Shown here: piece by piece, positions 33,287-44,403 of the stretch
Layout: each line of letters starts with the position of its first letter
Position numbering within the stretch: the stretch's first letter is position 1
Assembly (NCBI GenBank): GCA_029953675.1
Contig: JAMWBK010000004.1
Coordinates: 1,550,001 to 1,614,000 of the forward strand
DNA from: Rhodosorus marinus
Lineage: Eukaryota; Rhodophyta; Stylonematophyceae; Stylonematales; Stylonemataceae
Direction: 5' to 3'
Length of the DNA stretch: 64,000 nt
Made by a program: the position numbers and the translations under genes
Notes under the pieces: model-generated
What the model was told of the DNA's origin: nothing
Databases searched by the model: none
Seen by the model: only the letters and a program-made list of their open reading frames with translations

Positions 33287-34798
33287 ATGGAGGGAATCTG
33301 TGGATTTGTGAACAGTGTTTGCGGTGTGAAAGGGAGGACTGAGGGCGGAGTTGTGAAGTGTAGGAGGAGGACGGTTCGGTGTTGTGAGGAGGGTGGGCCC
33401 AAGGCGGAGGGAAAAAAAAAAACTCCTGAGAGTTTGGAATTTGGAAACTGGAATGGCTTGAGTATTGGAACTCATCGAATGAAACTGTACGCTGGTTCGT
33501 CTAATCCGGAGTTGGCGGAGCAGGTGGCTAGGTATGTGGGAAAGGAGAAGACAAACCCTATCAAGAGGAAGAGGTTTGCTGATGGAGAGCTGTACATAAA
33601 ATTGGAGGACTCAGTCAGAGGATGCAACGTATTCCTCATCCAATCTACCAAGTTAGTGTTCTTTAACTCTTGCCCTCCTGTTGTCAAAGCCTCCGAAGGA
33701 GCTCCTGAATCCTAAAGTACTCCGTTCCTTCTCTGTTGCTTCTCTGAAATAGCAACCCTGGTAACGATAATATCATGGAATTGCTTCTGATGATTGATGC
33801 TTGTAGGAGAGCTCACGCTGCTCAGGTGAATGTCGTCATGCCGTACTACGGTAGGTTTCAAGTTCAAGATTCCGGCGAGCTCCCTCAACCGGCTTAGCAA
33901 CAGTTTCCTGCTTTCTCTCCATTCAGGATATGCACGAGCTGACCGTCTTATTGACCCTGCCCAAAAGCGAAGGGAAGCGTTGACTTCAAAGCTGGTCTCG
34001 AATATGATCACCGAGGCCGGTGCGGATAGGATCGTGGTAGTAGACATCCACTCACCGCAAACATGTGGCTTCTTCGATATCCCGCTGGATCACATTTATG
34101 GTTCTCCTGTACTGGTTGAGTATTTGAAGGCCAAGAAATACGACGACGTTGTGGTCGTAGCACCCGACGTTGGTGGAGTCGCTAGAGCTCGCGCCTTTGC
34201 AAAGGTAAGAGGTTCTGTTTGTACTCGACAAGTGGGATTGCGTGTCTTCCTCTGAGAGATGCTCGCACGCCTTTGATGGCTTTCTTGCTTACCTGGCGTT
34301 TTTGTGCTTTGGGAAAATGATATCCAGGCCCTCGATGACGCTCCTCTGGCGATCATTGACAAGCGTCGGGAGGCCCACAATGAGGCAAAGGTACTCAACT
34401 TGGTTGGTGATGTGTCCGGCAAAAGGGCAATCGTTGTGGATGATATGATCGATACGGCTGGAACGATATGTGAATGTAAGGCGGCGTGGGTGCAAAAAGC
34501 TTTTCTCTTCCAGCACAAGTTCGCTTTTGACTGAAGATGTTTCCGTTAAAAAATACACGCCACAGGTGGTAAGACCTTGAGAGAGAACGGCGCCCACGAT
34601 GTGATTGCGGTTGCAACACATGCGGTCTTTTCGGGCCCCGCCGTAGAGCGATTGTCAACTGGAGTTTTCTCTGAAGTCATCGTCTCCAATACCATCGATC
34701 TTGAACCTGAGAAAAGATTCAGGCAACTAACTATACTGTCAATTGCACCGTTGATCGGAGAAACCCTGTGGAGGCTCAACGAGCAGGTCATGAACTAA
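33287..34798 (+). CDS. PRS: Ribose-phosphate pyrophosphokinase (PRPP synthase), probably plastid
   Basis: Exons 33287-33651, 33753-33850, 33927-34204, 34328-34475 and 34566-34798 join in phase into 373 residues. The enzyme makes PRPP from ribose 5-phosphate and ATP, feeding purine, pyrimidine, His and Trp synthesis. Clear motifs: [36 protein letters not shown][17 protein letters not shown], [46 protein letters not shown], and the PRPP loop [12 protein letters not shown]. The segment after YARADR is shorter and different from the KDQPR-type loop of class I enzymes. About 63 extra N-terminal residues, basic and Ser/Gly-rich, suggest a transit peptide. Its neighbour at 40.5 kb is a PRPP-using purine phosphoribosyltransferase. 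Confidence 0.93.
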
Positions 34799-35156
34799 TA
34801 TCTTCTACCTGTTTCGAAAAAGGACATTCAAAAACTGCAGACTGGCTCAGCAGCGATATTAACAATTCGAGCGTATTTAGTATAGATAGTAAGACTCAAC
34901 AGGAACGGAAAAATATACGGAAGCTAGAGATAAGATAAGGTTCTCGCCTTTTGACCTCAGGTCTCGTGATGACCAATCGGGCCCGGCAGTGCTAAATACA
35001 GTTTGAGAGCATTGAACAAGAGGCGAGGACAATGATATCTATCCAGGCGACGACGGGTCACAACCGCAAGACGCATTAAGGTTAACCGGCTGTTTTCCGG
35101 TCCCTGCAGGCTCGCCTTCAAGATGCGTCCCACCCGGTTGCGCCTGGAACATTTCT
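34799..35156. other. Short region between convergent genes
   Basis: The PRPP synthase and lipase genes end toward each other here. No gene. It presumably holds both 3' UTRs. Confidence 0.5.
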
Positions 35157-37573
35157 CTACTCTTCACTTTCCGCCATCCTTCTCTTGAGGATCTGTTTCA
35201 AAATCGCAGAGTAGAGCTGAGGAACATGGTCCATAAAGCTGCCTGGCCTCATCTTCATCTTCCTGAACTTTTCCGGCTCTCGCTCCATCAGATAGTACGT
35301 CTTATCCACATAGTCCTTGTCTGCGGAATGGGGTGGCGGAGACGATGTCTTTAGGGGTCCATCAGAAGTTGAAAGTAACCCCAGCGGTGAACTTACCCCG
35401 ACAGCACGTGCACCGGCTGTGGTACCAACACTTGGTTACTGTGTTGAAGTTTTTGTCAGTCCTCATGTGCAAAATCCTGCCGCCCAGGACCAGGCGGCTT
35501 GGTTCGAGCTCAGTGAGGTCCGGGAGCTTGAGCTCGATTTCATCCAGCCGCGCACGCTTCCACATCCTCAGATCAATGGCCACTTTTCTCGCTCTGGGGA
35601 GCTTGTGCACAGCCTTGCAGATTTCAAAGTAATTCGCGAGCCCCACGACGGACAGCCTGGGCACAACGTCGTTATTGTTCACGAGCGAAGTGATCACGGT
35701 GCGGTGAACGGAGGCCATTCGTTTGGTCAAGACCGGAGGTGAGCCGACCGCAAAACAACGAACCTAAAGCAATGTGGAGCAATCGTTTTAGGGAAACCTT
35801 GCCCGATAACAGCGAAGTTTCACGGATTCCTCACGTTCTTATTTGCCAGGTCGGCATCGTTTCTCATCATGATCGTTGCGAGAACTGCCGCCCCGGCACC
35901 CAGAGAATGCCCAGTGACCGTGATTGCATATGTCGGGTGCTCGCTAGCTAGACGAAGAAGGACTGGTTTGGACATTGTCGCAATATGCTTGGCGCTGAGG
36001 AACATACCAATATGAGTTGCACCTACTACTGGTTTGTTTCTAGACGAAAAGGCAGCATGGGTTACACGATGAGACGATCCGGGTGCTAGGCGCAATCCAA
36101 TGCTCTTCCAAATGATGCGCGTACCTTCCTCTCGGGTCTCGAGCAACAAACGTGATCGGCGATGCCGCGAGATCCGTCATGACATCGTTGAAGGTAGCAC
36201 TACCTCGAATACTCACAACAACAGACTTGTACGCATGGTCCAAAGCGATATAGAACAAGGGCTGAAACGGTCCTTTGGATGGGAACACTTCCAGGTCCGC
36301 GTCAATCAAATCCAGCTGAAGGATAAGGAGGGAAAGACACGCAAGTAAATGCGGGAAGTAAGTCCGCCTGTTGTCTAACCTTGAGCATCGTTTCCCCTCC
36401 ATGCATACCTTTCCAAGGATTACCGCTCGATCCATATTAAGCGGATTCTCCGGAAGGCGACGGTAAAAGTGTTTCAACTCGTTAAAGTTGCGCCCGTACG
36501 CGGCCTGTGCGTGTTTGGCGAGTCTTACATATGCACGCAACTCTTCGACTGTGAACTTTCGAATATTATAATCCGAAAATCGAATTGTTTCGTTCGGCAA
36601 CTCATCCACGACGCTGGAATGAGATGCAACAGACGTCCGAGGTTCATTCGCTGCCCTTTTCCGGACATAACGTATACGCTTTTGGGCCCTATAGCCTCTG
36701 ATGTAGTCAACAGTATTGAGGTCTGGCGAAGACACGCGGGATGGGAAGACTGTCGTCAGAAACTGGGGCAAGAGATCCTTGCGAAAGGCATGGTTTTCTG
36801 TTTGAGCCGCAAGCCCAGTAGATATAGTCCAACCTACTCTCAAGCCCCGCTCTCCAAAGAATCTGGTCGAATTCTGCAATCGCCAGCTGCCTTGGGTCCT
36901 CTTGGACTTGCTGTTCCGACTGTGGACGACAAGAACATCCGTAGCAGACGCAGCAGCATTTGATATCGGATTTAACCTTGGTTTTCAGTTCGTCCACTTC
37001 GCGTCTGTGTCGATAGTAGTCCACCGCGGCCTTCTCGCTGAGTGCAGCGAAGTCATCAGAAATTTTAGAAGTGAGGAATTCGTTTCTGAACAACTCGCGT
37101 TGGAGTGTAGTATCTGCCAAATCAACTCGAGATATTACGGTGAACCAGTCGAATTCATCTCCTAGACCACAGAAGCAAGCTACGTCAGATTTTCTTCACG
37201 CGCAGTTCCTAGTTGCTATCAGTCCTACTAACCAGAAACATCATTCCGGTCGCGGAATACATTGGTGTCCACCTCGAGCTTCGTATCAACAGCGGAAAGC
37301 GTCAGTCCATCTACACCTGCGCAAGGATGGTTAACACAGACGCGCAAGTAAACATTTGGAAAATCGTTGTAAGAATGAAGCAAGCAGACTGAAAACAAGT
37401 AGAAAGGGAAGAAAAAACAAGAGCCAAAAATCACCTCGCAGGTTGTTGGAATTCCTACATTGAATCTGCGACAAGCCATCACCAAATTCTGGAGGCTCAG
37501 CGTCATCTTGTCTATCCTCGCTCTTCTCCACGAGCATCTGCTCATGCTGCGCGCATTCTGGAACCTCAGGCAT
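35157..37573 (-). CDS. Class-3 (DAG-type) lipase
   Basis: Eight minus-strand exons join in phase into 620 residues: 37435-37573, 37233-37316, 36838-37161, 36409-36797, 36125-36315, 36039-35835, 35763-35397, 35320-35157. A Cys cluster CCCVCYGCSC lies in the N-terminal third. The lipase core has SVVVSIRGSATFNDVMTDLAA (oxyanion region), THIGMFLSAKHIA, and the nucleophile elbow VTGHSLGAGAAVLA with catalytic Ser. NNNDVVPRLS carries the catalytic Asp and FMDHVPQLY the likely catalytic His. The order matches sn-1-specific diacylglycerol lipases and related triacylglycerol lipases. No multi-pass membrane domain precedes the core, unlike animal DAGLs. The substrate is therefore inference. One intron (36798-36837) would be only 40 nt. 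A C-rich plus strand upstream is a G-rich leader for this gene. Confidence 0.88.
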
Positions 37574-38453
37574 CAGTCCATGAACTGTCTCCCACTCATC
37601 TCAAGCGCTGTTCAGCACACCCCGTCCCCCCAAACAAAACACACATGCCCGGTCTCATCCCAACGGGACAGACTCATTGCGAGCAGGAGTTCTCTGGCTT
37701 CTGGCCTCAAGCTTTTTCTCACTGTCTAAACATCATATCGAATGCAAAGTGAGAGAAAAGCTAAAAGCCAAACTAGGAGCCCAGCTCTCCCAGTCAAACC
37801 CCCACCACCCACCCCGATCCAACCCCGGCAGATCATAACGCCATTTTTACAAAAAGCCGTTGCAAAGAGAGGAAAACCGTTTCCCATTCTTCGAAGAGAT
37901 CCAAACGGCAGTGGGGGATGCGCTAGAAGGCAAAAAAACCCAAAAACAGGGGCTTTCCTGATAGAAAAAGAACCTTACATTTAAGAAGAGTGTTTCTCTT
38001 CAAAGACTAGTATGTATACCCAGACCTTGTGCAAACAAAGCCAACCTCTCTTCCTAAAGCCTTTCCTCGAATCCAAGCGTCTCCCCGACACCCAAAGTAA
38101 TATTCGCTACGCAACCACGCACTTGGCCAGATAAATTATTCAACAATTCCAACGTATTCGTGCAGCATAAAATATAGAAGAAAAATCGAAGAAGACTTGG
38201 AATTAATTAGTTAGAAAAGAAAATAGTTCAGTACGAGTTAGAAATATTCTTAATTTGTACTATTTTTCAATGTTGAGGTGGAAAGATTGAATAGTTCATG
38301 TTCTTGGGAGTAGATTGACGGGTGACGCAATGGCTTGACTTTGGCGGATTAGCGAGCCAAATGTGATTTGTCAGTAGCTTTGTTACTGAGTTTCTGGTTG
38401 AGAGCTCTTTGTTTTTGTTTTTTGGTTGTTACTGGATGTCGAAAAGTGGTGTG
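37574..38453 (-). promoter_or_regulatory. Upstream region of the lipase gene
   Basis: Positions 37600-37850 are C-rich on the plus strand, i.e. G-rich on the lipase coding strand. An AT-rich stretch follows at about 38130-38280. No gene seen. Confidence 0.4.
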
Positions 38454-39681
38454 CTAGCCTGTGAGATAGGAGTTTTCGGCAGGAACGAGTATTGTCCAAA
38501 AACCAGGCGGGCTTAAGAGAGTGCATGCCGCAGACCTGGGCCATCCAAACCGATCTGTTCTGACTGGGCTCAATACTGCGGCTGCGGCACTCGGCCTCAG
38601 GTTTGTTTCCGCCTTCCGGTCTGTATGCTTCGAGAACGGTATGTTTTTGATCGGCACGGGACTGCTATACGTGAGCTTCCACGCAAAGATCAAGAGCTCC
38701 TCACTAGCAACCATCATCTCTCCAGTCTCAGACAAGGAATGAGCTCAACCCTGCGCGTACTCAGGAAGCACCATTCCAGGTCACCTCCTTGGTGATTAAT
38801 CCCGAAATATGTACAGAAGCCCTATCTAGTCTCTGGCAACATCACTCAAAAGCACAGGGGCGGGACTCAAAATAACTGAATATTCGTTCCAGCTCGCTAC
38901 TGTACGGACTGATTTGGAGACCTTGAGGGAGGAGAGGGTTACCTTTTGGTAGTCGACCAAGATCAAGCTGTTGGAACATCTCGTGTCCACTTAATGTCTA
39001 ATCTCTACGGAAGGCGCCCTGGGAGCTGGCCTGGGTGAAAACGCGACTGTTTCAATTCAGCTCCAGAAGGATTTTCGTAGAGCCACAAGCTGAGCGCTTC
39101 TAACCATGTACTTTGCCATGGACATGGACATGACCTATCTTCTAGTCAACACGCGTTGATAACTCAAATTTCCAAGAGGCTCTGTTCTTGCTCGCTGTGC
39201 TGTGGCCGAGGAACTAGCTTTGATCACCTCAGTATACGCTTAACATCAGTGTAAGACGGTCATCACGAGAACTCGCTGGTCCAGAGACAAGTTACCCCAG
39301 GATGAGGGTTTGCAACCGCGTCGCGCTGTGACCGCCGCATCTCCCAATTCCGCGTAGTGAACGGTCTCCATTTCCCTTTTCAAAAAACAACCGCGAGAAT
39401 TGTACCTTTCCTCTGGCACCAAGACGTACCGACCACGATCCATGTCAGCTGAAATCCTTGCGGTTTACCCCATTTCGCATCAGACCCGCTCCAGGTTACA
39501 TCAGCACGTACTGCCTCACCACACATGAGGCTATCATCAAGACGCGGTGCCGTATCCAATTCGACAACTTCGGGGGCGGGGAACAAAACATCAGCGCTAA
39601 TTTGGGTCTTTATAAAGGTTGATAAGAGCTCGAAGTTGTACTAAAAGGGTCAGAAGCTCTCAAATCTCGTGTCTCAGACAT
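38454..39681 (-). CDS. Unrecognised spliced gene
   Basis: Several minus-strand segments read as real protein but I do not recognise the family. From the 5' side: ADVLFPAPEVVELDTAPRLD near 39590-39530 joins, by a 71-nt intron ending in TTTCAG, to DMDRGRYVLVPEERYNSRG and METVHYAELGDAAVTARRG (about 39455-39300). A second segment has EMFQQLDLGRLPKG, PLLPQGLQISPYSSELERIF and SYFESRP (about 38970-38850). A third has EMMVASEELLIFAWKL, PVPIKNIPFSKHTDRKAETN and RTDRFGW, ending at the stop at 38454. Exon joins between segments and the start (perhaps ATG at 39681) are unresolved. It shares the AT-rich block 39780-40140 with the divergent XPRT gene. A single gene is the simplest reading; two are possible. 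Confidence 0.4.
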
Positions 39682-39769
39682 CCAACACCAGCCCCAAGCG
39701 TTAAGCTCCACCCGAGATCGACGAGATAGAAAAAGAGTTCGAGATTCCCCACACAGAGCAAACGTAATA

Positions 39770-40150
39770 AAATTTCCATATTAAAATAAAAACTCTAAGT
39801 ATTAACAAAACATTTCCAGCACGTATCCTAAAATTGTATTATTTTCAAGATTATCTCACCTGAGAAAAACTGAAATTAAAAAATATTATTCTAAAATATA
39901 TTGAATAGTATTATTTATATGAAACACATCGCCATCTCGATCGAACCCCCCAACGTCGACGAAAGCGATCGATCAACAGACAGACGGATGTAAAATTACA
40001 ATTGTACGTGAACAAAAACCAAATAAATAAATAAAACAGATATACGTATTATTATTTATCTTATTAAAATATCGTCGATTGAGGCGATACAAAACTGGGG
40101 TAAAATAAAGAATTTAGCAAATATTTATTGTAATATAGAAATTTTATAAT
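39770..40150. promoter_or_regulatory. AT-rich block, possible bidirectional promoter
   Basis: An AT-rich stretch between the divergent unrecognised gene (minus) and the XPRT gene (plus). Plus-strand G-rich leader sequence starts at about 40165. Promoter role is inferred from position. Confidence 0.4.
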
Positions 40151-40537
40151 GGTATGTCTTTTTATCTGCTTAGGGTTTTTTTTTTTGGTGGGGAGGATGA
40201 GCCTTTTCTCTCTTTTACTTTTGGAGAAAGAGGAGTTGGGGATGTGTTGGATTTTTTTAGGGTGGAGAGGGGGGAATTGGGAAGGATTACAAGGATAGAA
40301 GGACAGAGGTGAGAGTAGCAAAATTGCAGAGACTGTTATATTCTACATAAGTTTCTGGGTTAGGGGGTGAGAGGAAAAGGGGATCCGGGCGGAAGTAGTG
40401 GAGGAGACCGGGGAATTTCGGGTTGCAAGAATGGCTTGGATGAGGTGAAGCGTGTTTTGGATGGGGAACGAAGTGGGGCAGCTTCTGGAATTTTTTTTTG
40501 TTGGGTTGTTTGAAGAAATTGGTTTGTTTCTGTGACC
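40151..40537 (+). promoter_or_regulatory. G-rich leader of the XPRT gene
   Basis: Nearly C-free, G/T/A-rich plus strand from a T-run at about 40175 to the ATG at 40538, the same style as other leaders in the window. Confidence 0.45.
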
Positions 40538-42797
40538 ATGGGGAGTTTGGGTAGAACTGGATTTCAGGTCCAAGTTCGCGATGGGTTCGGCGTAAATTCT
40601 GGAAGTGGGCGGCTGCGGATCTGCGGCAGAGCGAGAAGCCGGGTGGGTATGGTGAAGAAGGGTGGGCGAAGGTTTCAGAGTAATCCTGTGGATTTTGGGG
40701 TGGTGGGAGTCGAGGATGAGGATGGGGATCTCTTGTTAGACGACCTCAAAGATCTGGGCGAGGAGGATGAGGAAATGGTGGAGGAAGGGGAGGAGGAGGA
40801 CGACGACGATGCGCTTGGGGACGATTTGGAGGTGATTGATTTGGGCAGTATGGATCCTGAGGAGTCGATTGAGGGAGATTCTGTCTTCGATGAGCCCAGC
40901 TTGGAGCTTCTCGGAGATGTCTTGGAAGGAGAAATCGATGACGGTGAGGGGTTCGAAGACGACGAGGATCTGATCGATATTAGTGAACAGGAAGATTCGG
41001 ATGGGGAGGATGGTAAGGGCACGCTCAGAGTCCTGATCAAAACACTTTGCCTCAATCAGCGCTCAGTGCTCAGCGCCCAGCTTCTGAAACCCCGTTTTCC
41101 ACAGAACCTCTCTCCTACATGCCCGGCATGCAACGCTTCCGATCGATCTCCCTGGACAGATTCGTAGAGGACAAAGAAGGCGGGTATATTCCAGCCATTG
41201 AGAGCGGTTTTGTTGGTGAGTTTACGAGAGTCTGGTCGGCCGCGATTCATCCAGATGCAAGATTCCGAGAGGCCAAGAACCAGTACGGCAGAGTGGGCGT
41301 GAACTTGGGATACAACTTCTCAGATTTTTTCGCGGACCCGGAAGCTGACCTCAGCGACATTCGACTGGAGGATGAGTCGATGATAAAGGTTTGCGACTGA
41401 AGTATAGTCAGCTCGTGGTGAGAGTAGCGCCTGATAAGCTCATTTTCCAACTCATATCTGAAAATTCAGGCAAAGTTGACGTACTTGGCGACCAGGTTGC
41501 CCTCGTTAAGCATCAGCACGAGCTGGGAGGTTGAAAATCCCGGAGCTCAAGGAACGCAATCATATTTTCACAGAACGATGGTTCCAGCGGATGTGGATGC
41601 GCTGGTTCAGAGACTAAAACCTCGATCGGATAAGAATCGAAAGGTTATTTTCAGGTGCATAGCCGGGTTTTTTGATGGCGAGAAGGAGGTGAGTAGATTC
41701 TGATTCTGCTTTTCAGCGAAGCACCTGCAACGTTTGTGATTACCTTTCGCGCTCTTGGACGTTGTCTCATCTTCCACTGCGATTGTCTTTCTTCTAGCTT
41801 CTGACGGAAGGAATATGCGAGGTCGCCATTCACTTCGCTTCCTCTCGGTATGCAAGTATTGCGGTGGCGAGTGCGCTTGACAATATGTTCAAGGAGCACT
41901 GGAAGAGCCTCAACCTCCAGTTCGTTGACCATGATAATGCCTCCGAATTCGACGAGGAGCTGAAAACGCAGGCCACCAGTAACAAGAGGGTCGGGGGTAC
42001 TTTGCTTAAGCAAAGAATTCTTAGAGAAGGGAAGGTACTCAACGGGGGGATCCTCAAGGTCTCTTCGTTCGTTAATCACATGGTAGGATCCAATGCTCAA
42101 CAGTGACGAGCCAGTCTTGTTTGCCATGTCGTAAGTCAGCAGTGCTTGTGAACATCTGCTCACAACCCTACTCTCTTCCAGGTTGACGTCGACCTCATGG
42201 ATATATGCGGGGAGGACCTCGCTGAGAGATTGCGTGACACAATGCCGAACAAGGTCTTAACAGTAGAGGCGACGGGCTTGATTCCTGCCTTGGCGGTTGG
42301 TAGAAAATTGAGCATCCCGGTTGTTTTCGCAAGGAAGTCGCGTCCAATTACCATCAGCGAGTCCTATCAGACCATGTATCAGAGCAAAACCAAGGGTCAG
42401 CTAAGCGAACTTATCGTCTCGAGAGAGTATCTCAACGGAGGCGACAGAGTGCTCCTCATTGACGACTTTTTGGCCGGCGGGTGAGCTCTACATGTGTTTC
42501 ATTTTATTCAGAGCCTCGGGGGGAGAACAACCCCTCATGGCCCCTTCGAGTTCTCGCTAACGGTTCTTGCTGTGCTTCTTCCTCGCCCGTTGTCACCTGA
42601 AAAATCCAAGGTCCACGTGTGAAGCACTGTTCAAACTCGCAAATATGGCCCAGGCAAGGGTTGTGGGGTTGGGAGTTTTGATTGAGAAGACGAAAGACGG
42701 AGGGAGAGCATTCCTCTCAGGGTATGACGTCCCGGTGGAATCACTGGCAAAAGTGACAATTAACGATGACAACACCTTGAGAGTAGATGACGATTGA
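40538..42797 (+). CDS. Xanthine-type phosphoribosyltransferase with long unknown N-terminal part
   Basis: Exons 40538-41012, 41105-41388, 41470-41688, 41798-42082, 42182-42480 and 42611-42797 join in phase into 582 residues. Residues about 370-582 resemble bacterial xanthine phosphoribosyltransferase (Xpt): LKQRILREGKVLNGGILKVS, SFVNH, VLTVEATGLIPALAVGRKL, PVVFARKSRPITI, YQTMYQSKTKGQLSELIVSR, and the PRPP loop VLLIDDFLAGG, then VGLGVLIEKTKDGGRAFL. Xpt converts xanthine and PRPP to XMP for purine salvage. Before it come a basic leader, an acidic disordered stretch (about residues 60-158) and an unknown folded segment (about 160-350) with FRSISLDRFVEDKEGG, GVNLGYNFSDFFADPEADL and CIAGFFDGEKELLTEGICE. 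The fusion is continuous in frame but the joins need RNA. Targeting is unclear; a plastid is possible. Confidence 0.82.
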
Positions 42798-43035
42798 TCT
42801 GACAAAGTGCAGAAAACGTTTGGAATGATAGCGCAGGTCCTGTTTTTCGTCGCCACCGCTTTCAAGGCATCCCGGATTGGCCTTGTTTCTTCGGTCACGG
42901 GAACGGCAGAAAAGTCTTAAGTTTCTCAAAATATTTACAACAACGAATAAACATAGTTGAATACACGTAAAATGCTACTCAGTCCTTCCTAGCCGTTCAG
43001 TCATCCCGCACGGGTTCCTCTTGCTCGCCCCGATC

Positions 43036-44298
43036 TCACCAAAGAACATAGTCTTTCGACCCAAACCGTTTAATCTTATTTTCAACGAAGTCCTTGGGAA
43101 CTCTCCGTAGCACCCTCTGCTGCTTCCGCATTCTTTCCTCTCTGTACTTCAGCGCCCCGGTATACATTTCCTTAATACCCTCCTTGCTGTACCAGTAGTC
43201 ATGGTGCAGTTGGAACTCCCGCTTCAAAACGTCTGCTTTTGCTTGTTCTGCTTGGCTCTCCTTAAGCTCAAAGTTCATTAGCGTCTTAAGAGAATCAAAG
43301 CCAAAGGTCTCTTCTGACGCTTTTACGATTTGATCCCAGGAATCGGACATGTCCTCGAGATCAGATTCGGGTACCTGCTCGTAAGGGGTCAACGGATTTG
43401 TTACGCTCGACCACAACAGTTTGAGAACAAAAGCAAAGCTTAGGAAATCGCGGTTACCTTCTCTCCAACGCTCAGTTTTGCTTCCCTTACGAGACGCTCC
43501 ATCATTGTCCCTAAGAACAGCTGGTTTTCGACACCAGAATTGTACCTTCCGGAACTCATCTTCACGATCTCTTTTTCCTTGTTAAACCCCCGGCCCGCGA
43601 TGAGCGCAACCGCATGCTTGGCAACGAAAGAAAGATCGCTTTCTCCAACATGATAAGTTGCAACCGCTATTCTATTTTCAGGATACCCAAGCTTTTCACC
43701 ATCATAGGAGAAGACCTTGAAAGTATCGAATTCAGTATACTTGAATACTTGAAGCAAATGCTTGGTGATTCTGGTGTATTCACTCTGTACATCCGAGTCC
43801 GTCAAGTCCTTCTCGATGTGGGGAGATTTCACGCCAGCGGTGTTCACAAAAATTAGAGACACTCGATCAGCGTTCTTGACCAAACTCTTCAAAATTTCGA
43901 ATCTAAACTAAAAGCAATACACAAAGCTTTTTTACCTTTTGATTTGCTTTTTCGACGACGCCAACTAACTGATCCAAAATACTATCAGCCACAGTTGTCG
44001 ACAACTGGGCTTCCTTCCTCATCCTCTCCTCCTCCTCCTTCTTCCTCGCCGCGATCACATTCTCGTCCATATCGTGTTCCCTCTTTTTCCTTAACGCTTC
44101 ATCTCTTTTTTTCCGTGCCAATTCCTCCTCATCCTCGTCCTCCAAGTTAAACAAATCAAACAACTCATCACCATCATCATCTCCATCTCCCTCCTTCTTT
44201 CCCCCACCTCCTCCGCTACTCACAAACCGCCTAGCTTCCCTACAACCCCTTCCAGCCATACCGTTCCATGACCGTCTTAACATCAATCTTAAAGCCAT
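43036..44298 (-). CDS. mS35-like mitochondrial ribosomal protein (putative)
   Basis: Minus-strand exons about 43936-44298, 43458-43907 and 43036-43374 give about 384 residues. The leader MALRLMLRRSWNG with ARRFVSS is a typical mitochondrial presequence. An ATG at 44403 would add 35 residues. A Gly/Asp/Glu-rich and coiled-coil segment follows (KKEEEERMRKEAQL). The core VATYHVGESDLSFVAKHAV, ALIAGRGFNKEKEIVKMSSG, RYNSGVENQLFLGTMMERL resembles the MRP-S28 domain of mS35 in the mitoribosomal small subunit. The C-terminal part is rich in Lys, Glu and Trp. The first intron would be only 28 nt (43908-43935), so the join is uncertain; a different donor at GTTGGC is possible. The family call rests on motif memory. 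Confidence 0.5.
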
Positions 44299-44403
44299 AC
44301 CTCCCAATCCTCTTCTCCCGATCTTCAAAATAGAAACACTGTAATTCACCCCGGCAGCCACTCTTCTCCTCGGCCTTCCCTTTCCCCCCACGAACCGAGT
44401 CAT

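Noticed and set aside
40675-41055. 126-codon Ser-rich minus frame opposite the XPRT N-terminus
   Set aside because: It is the antisense of the Glu/Asp-rich stretch of the XPRT protein; composition alone keeps it open.
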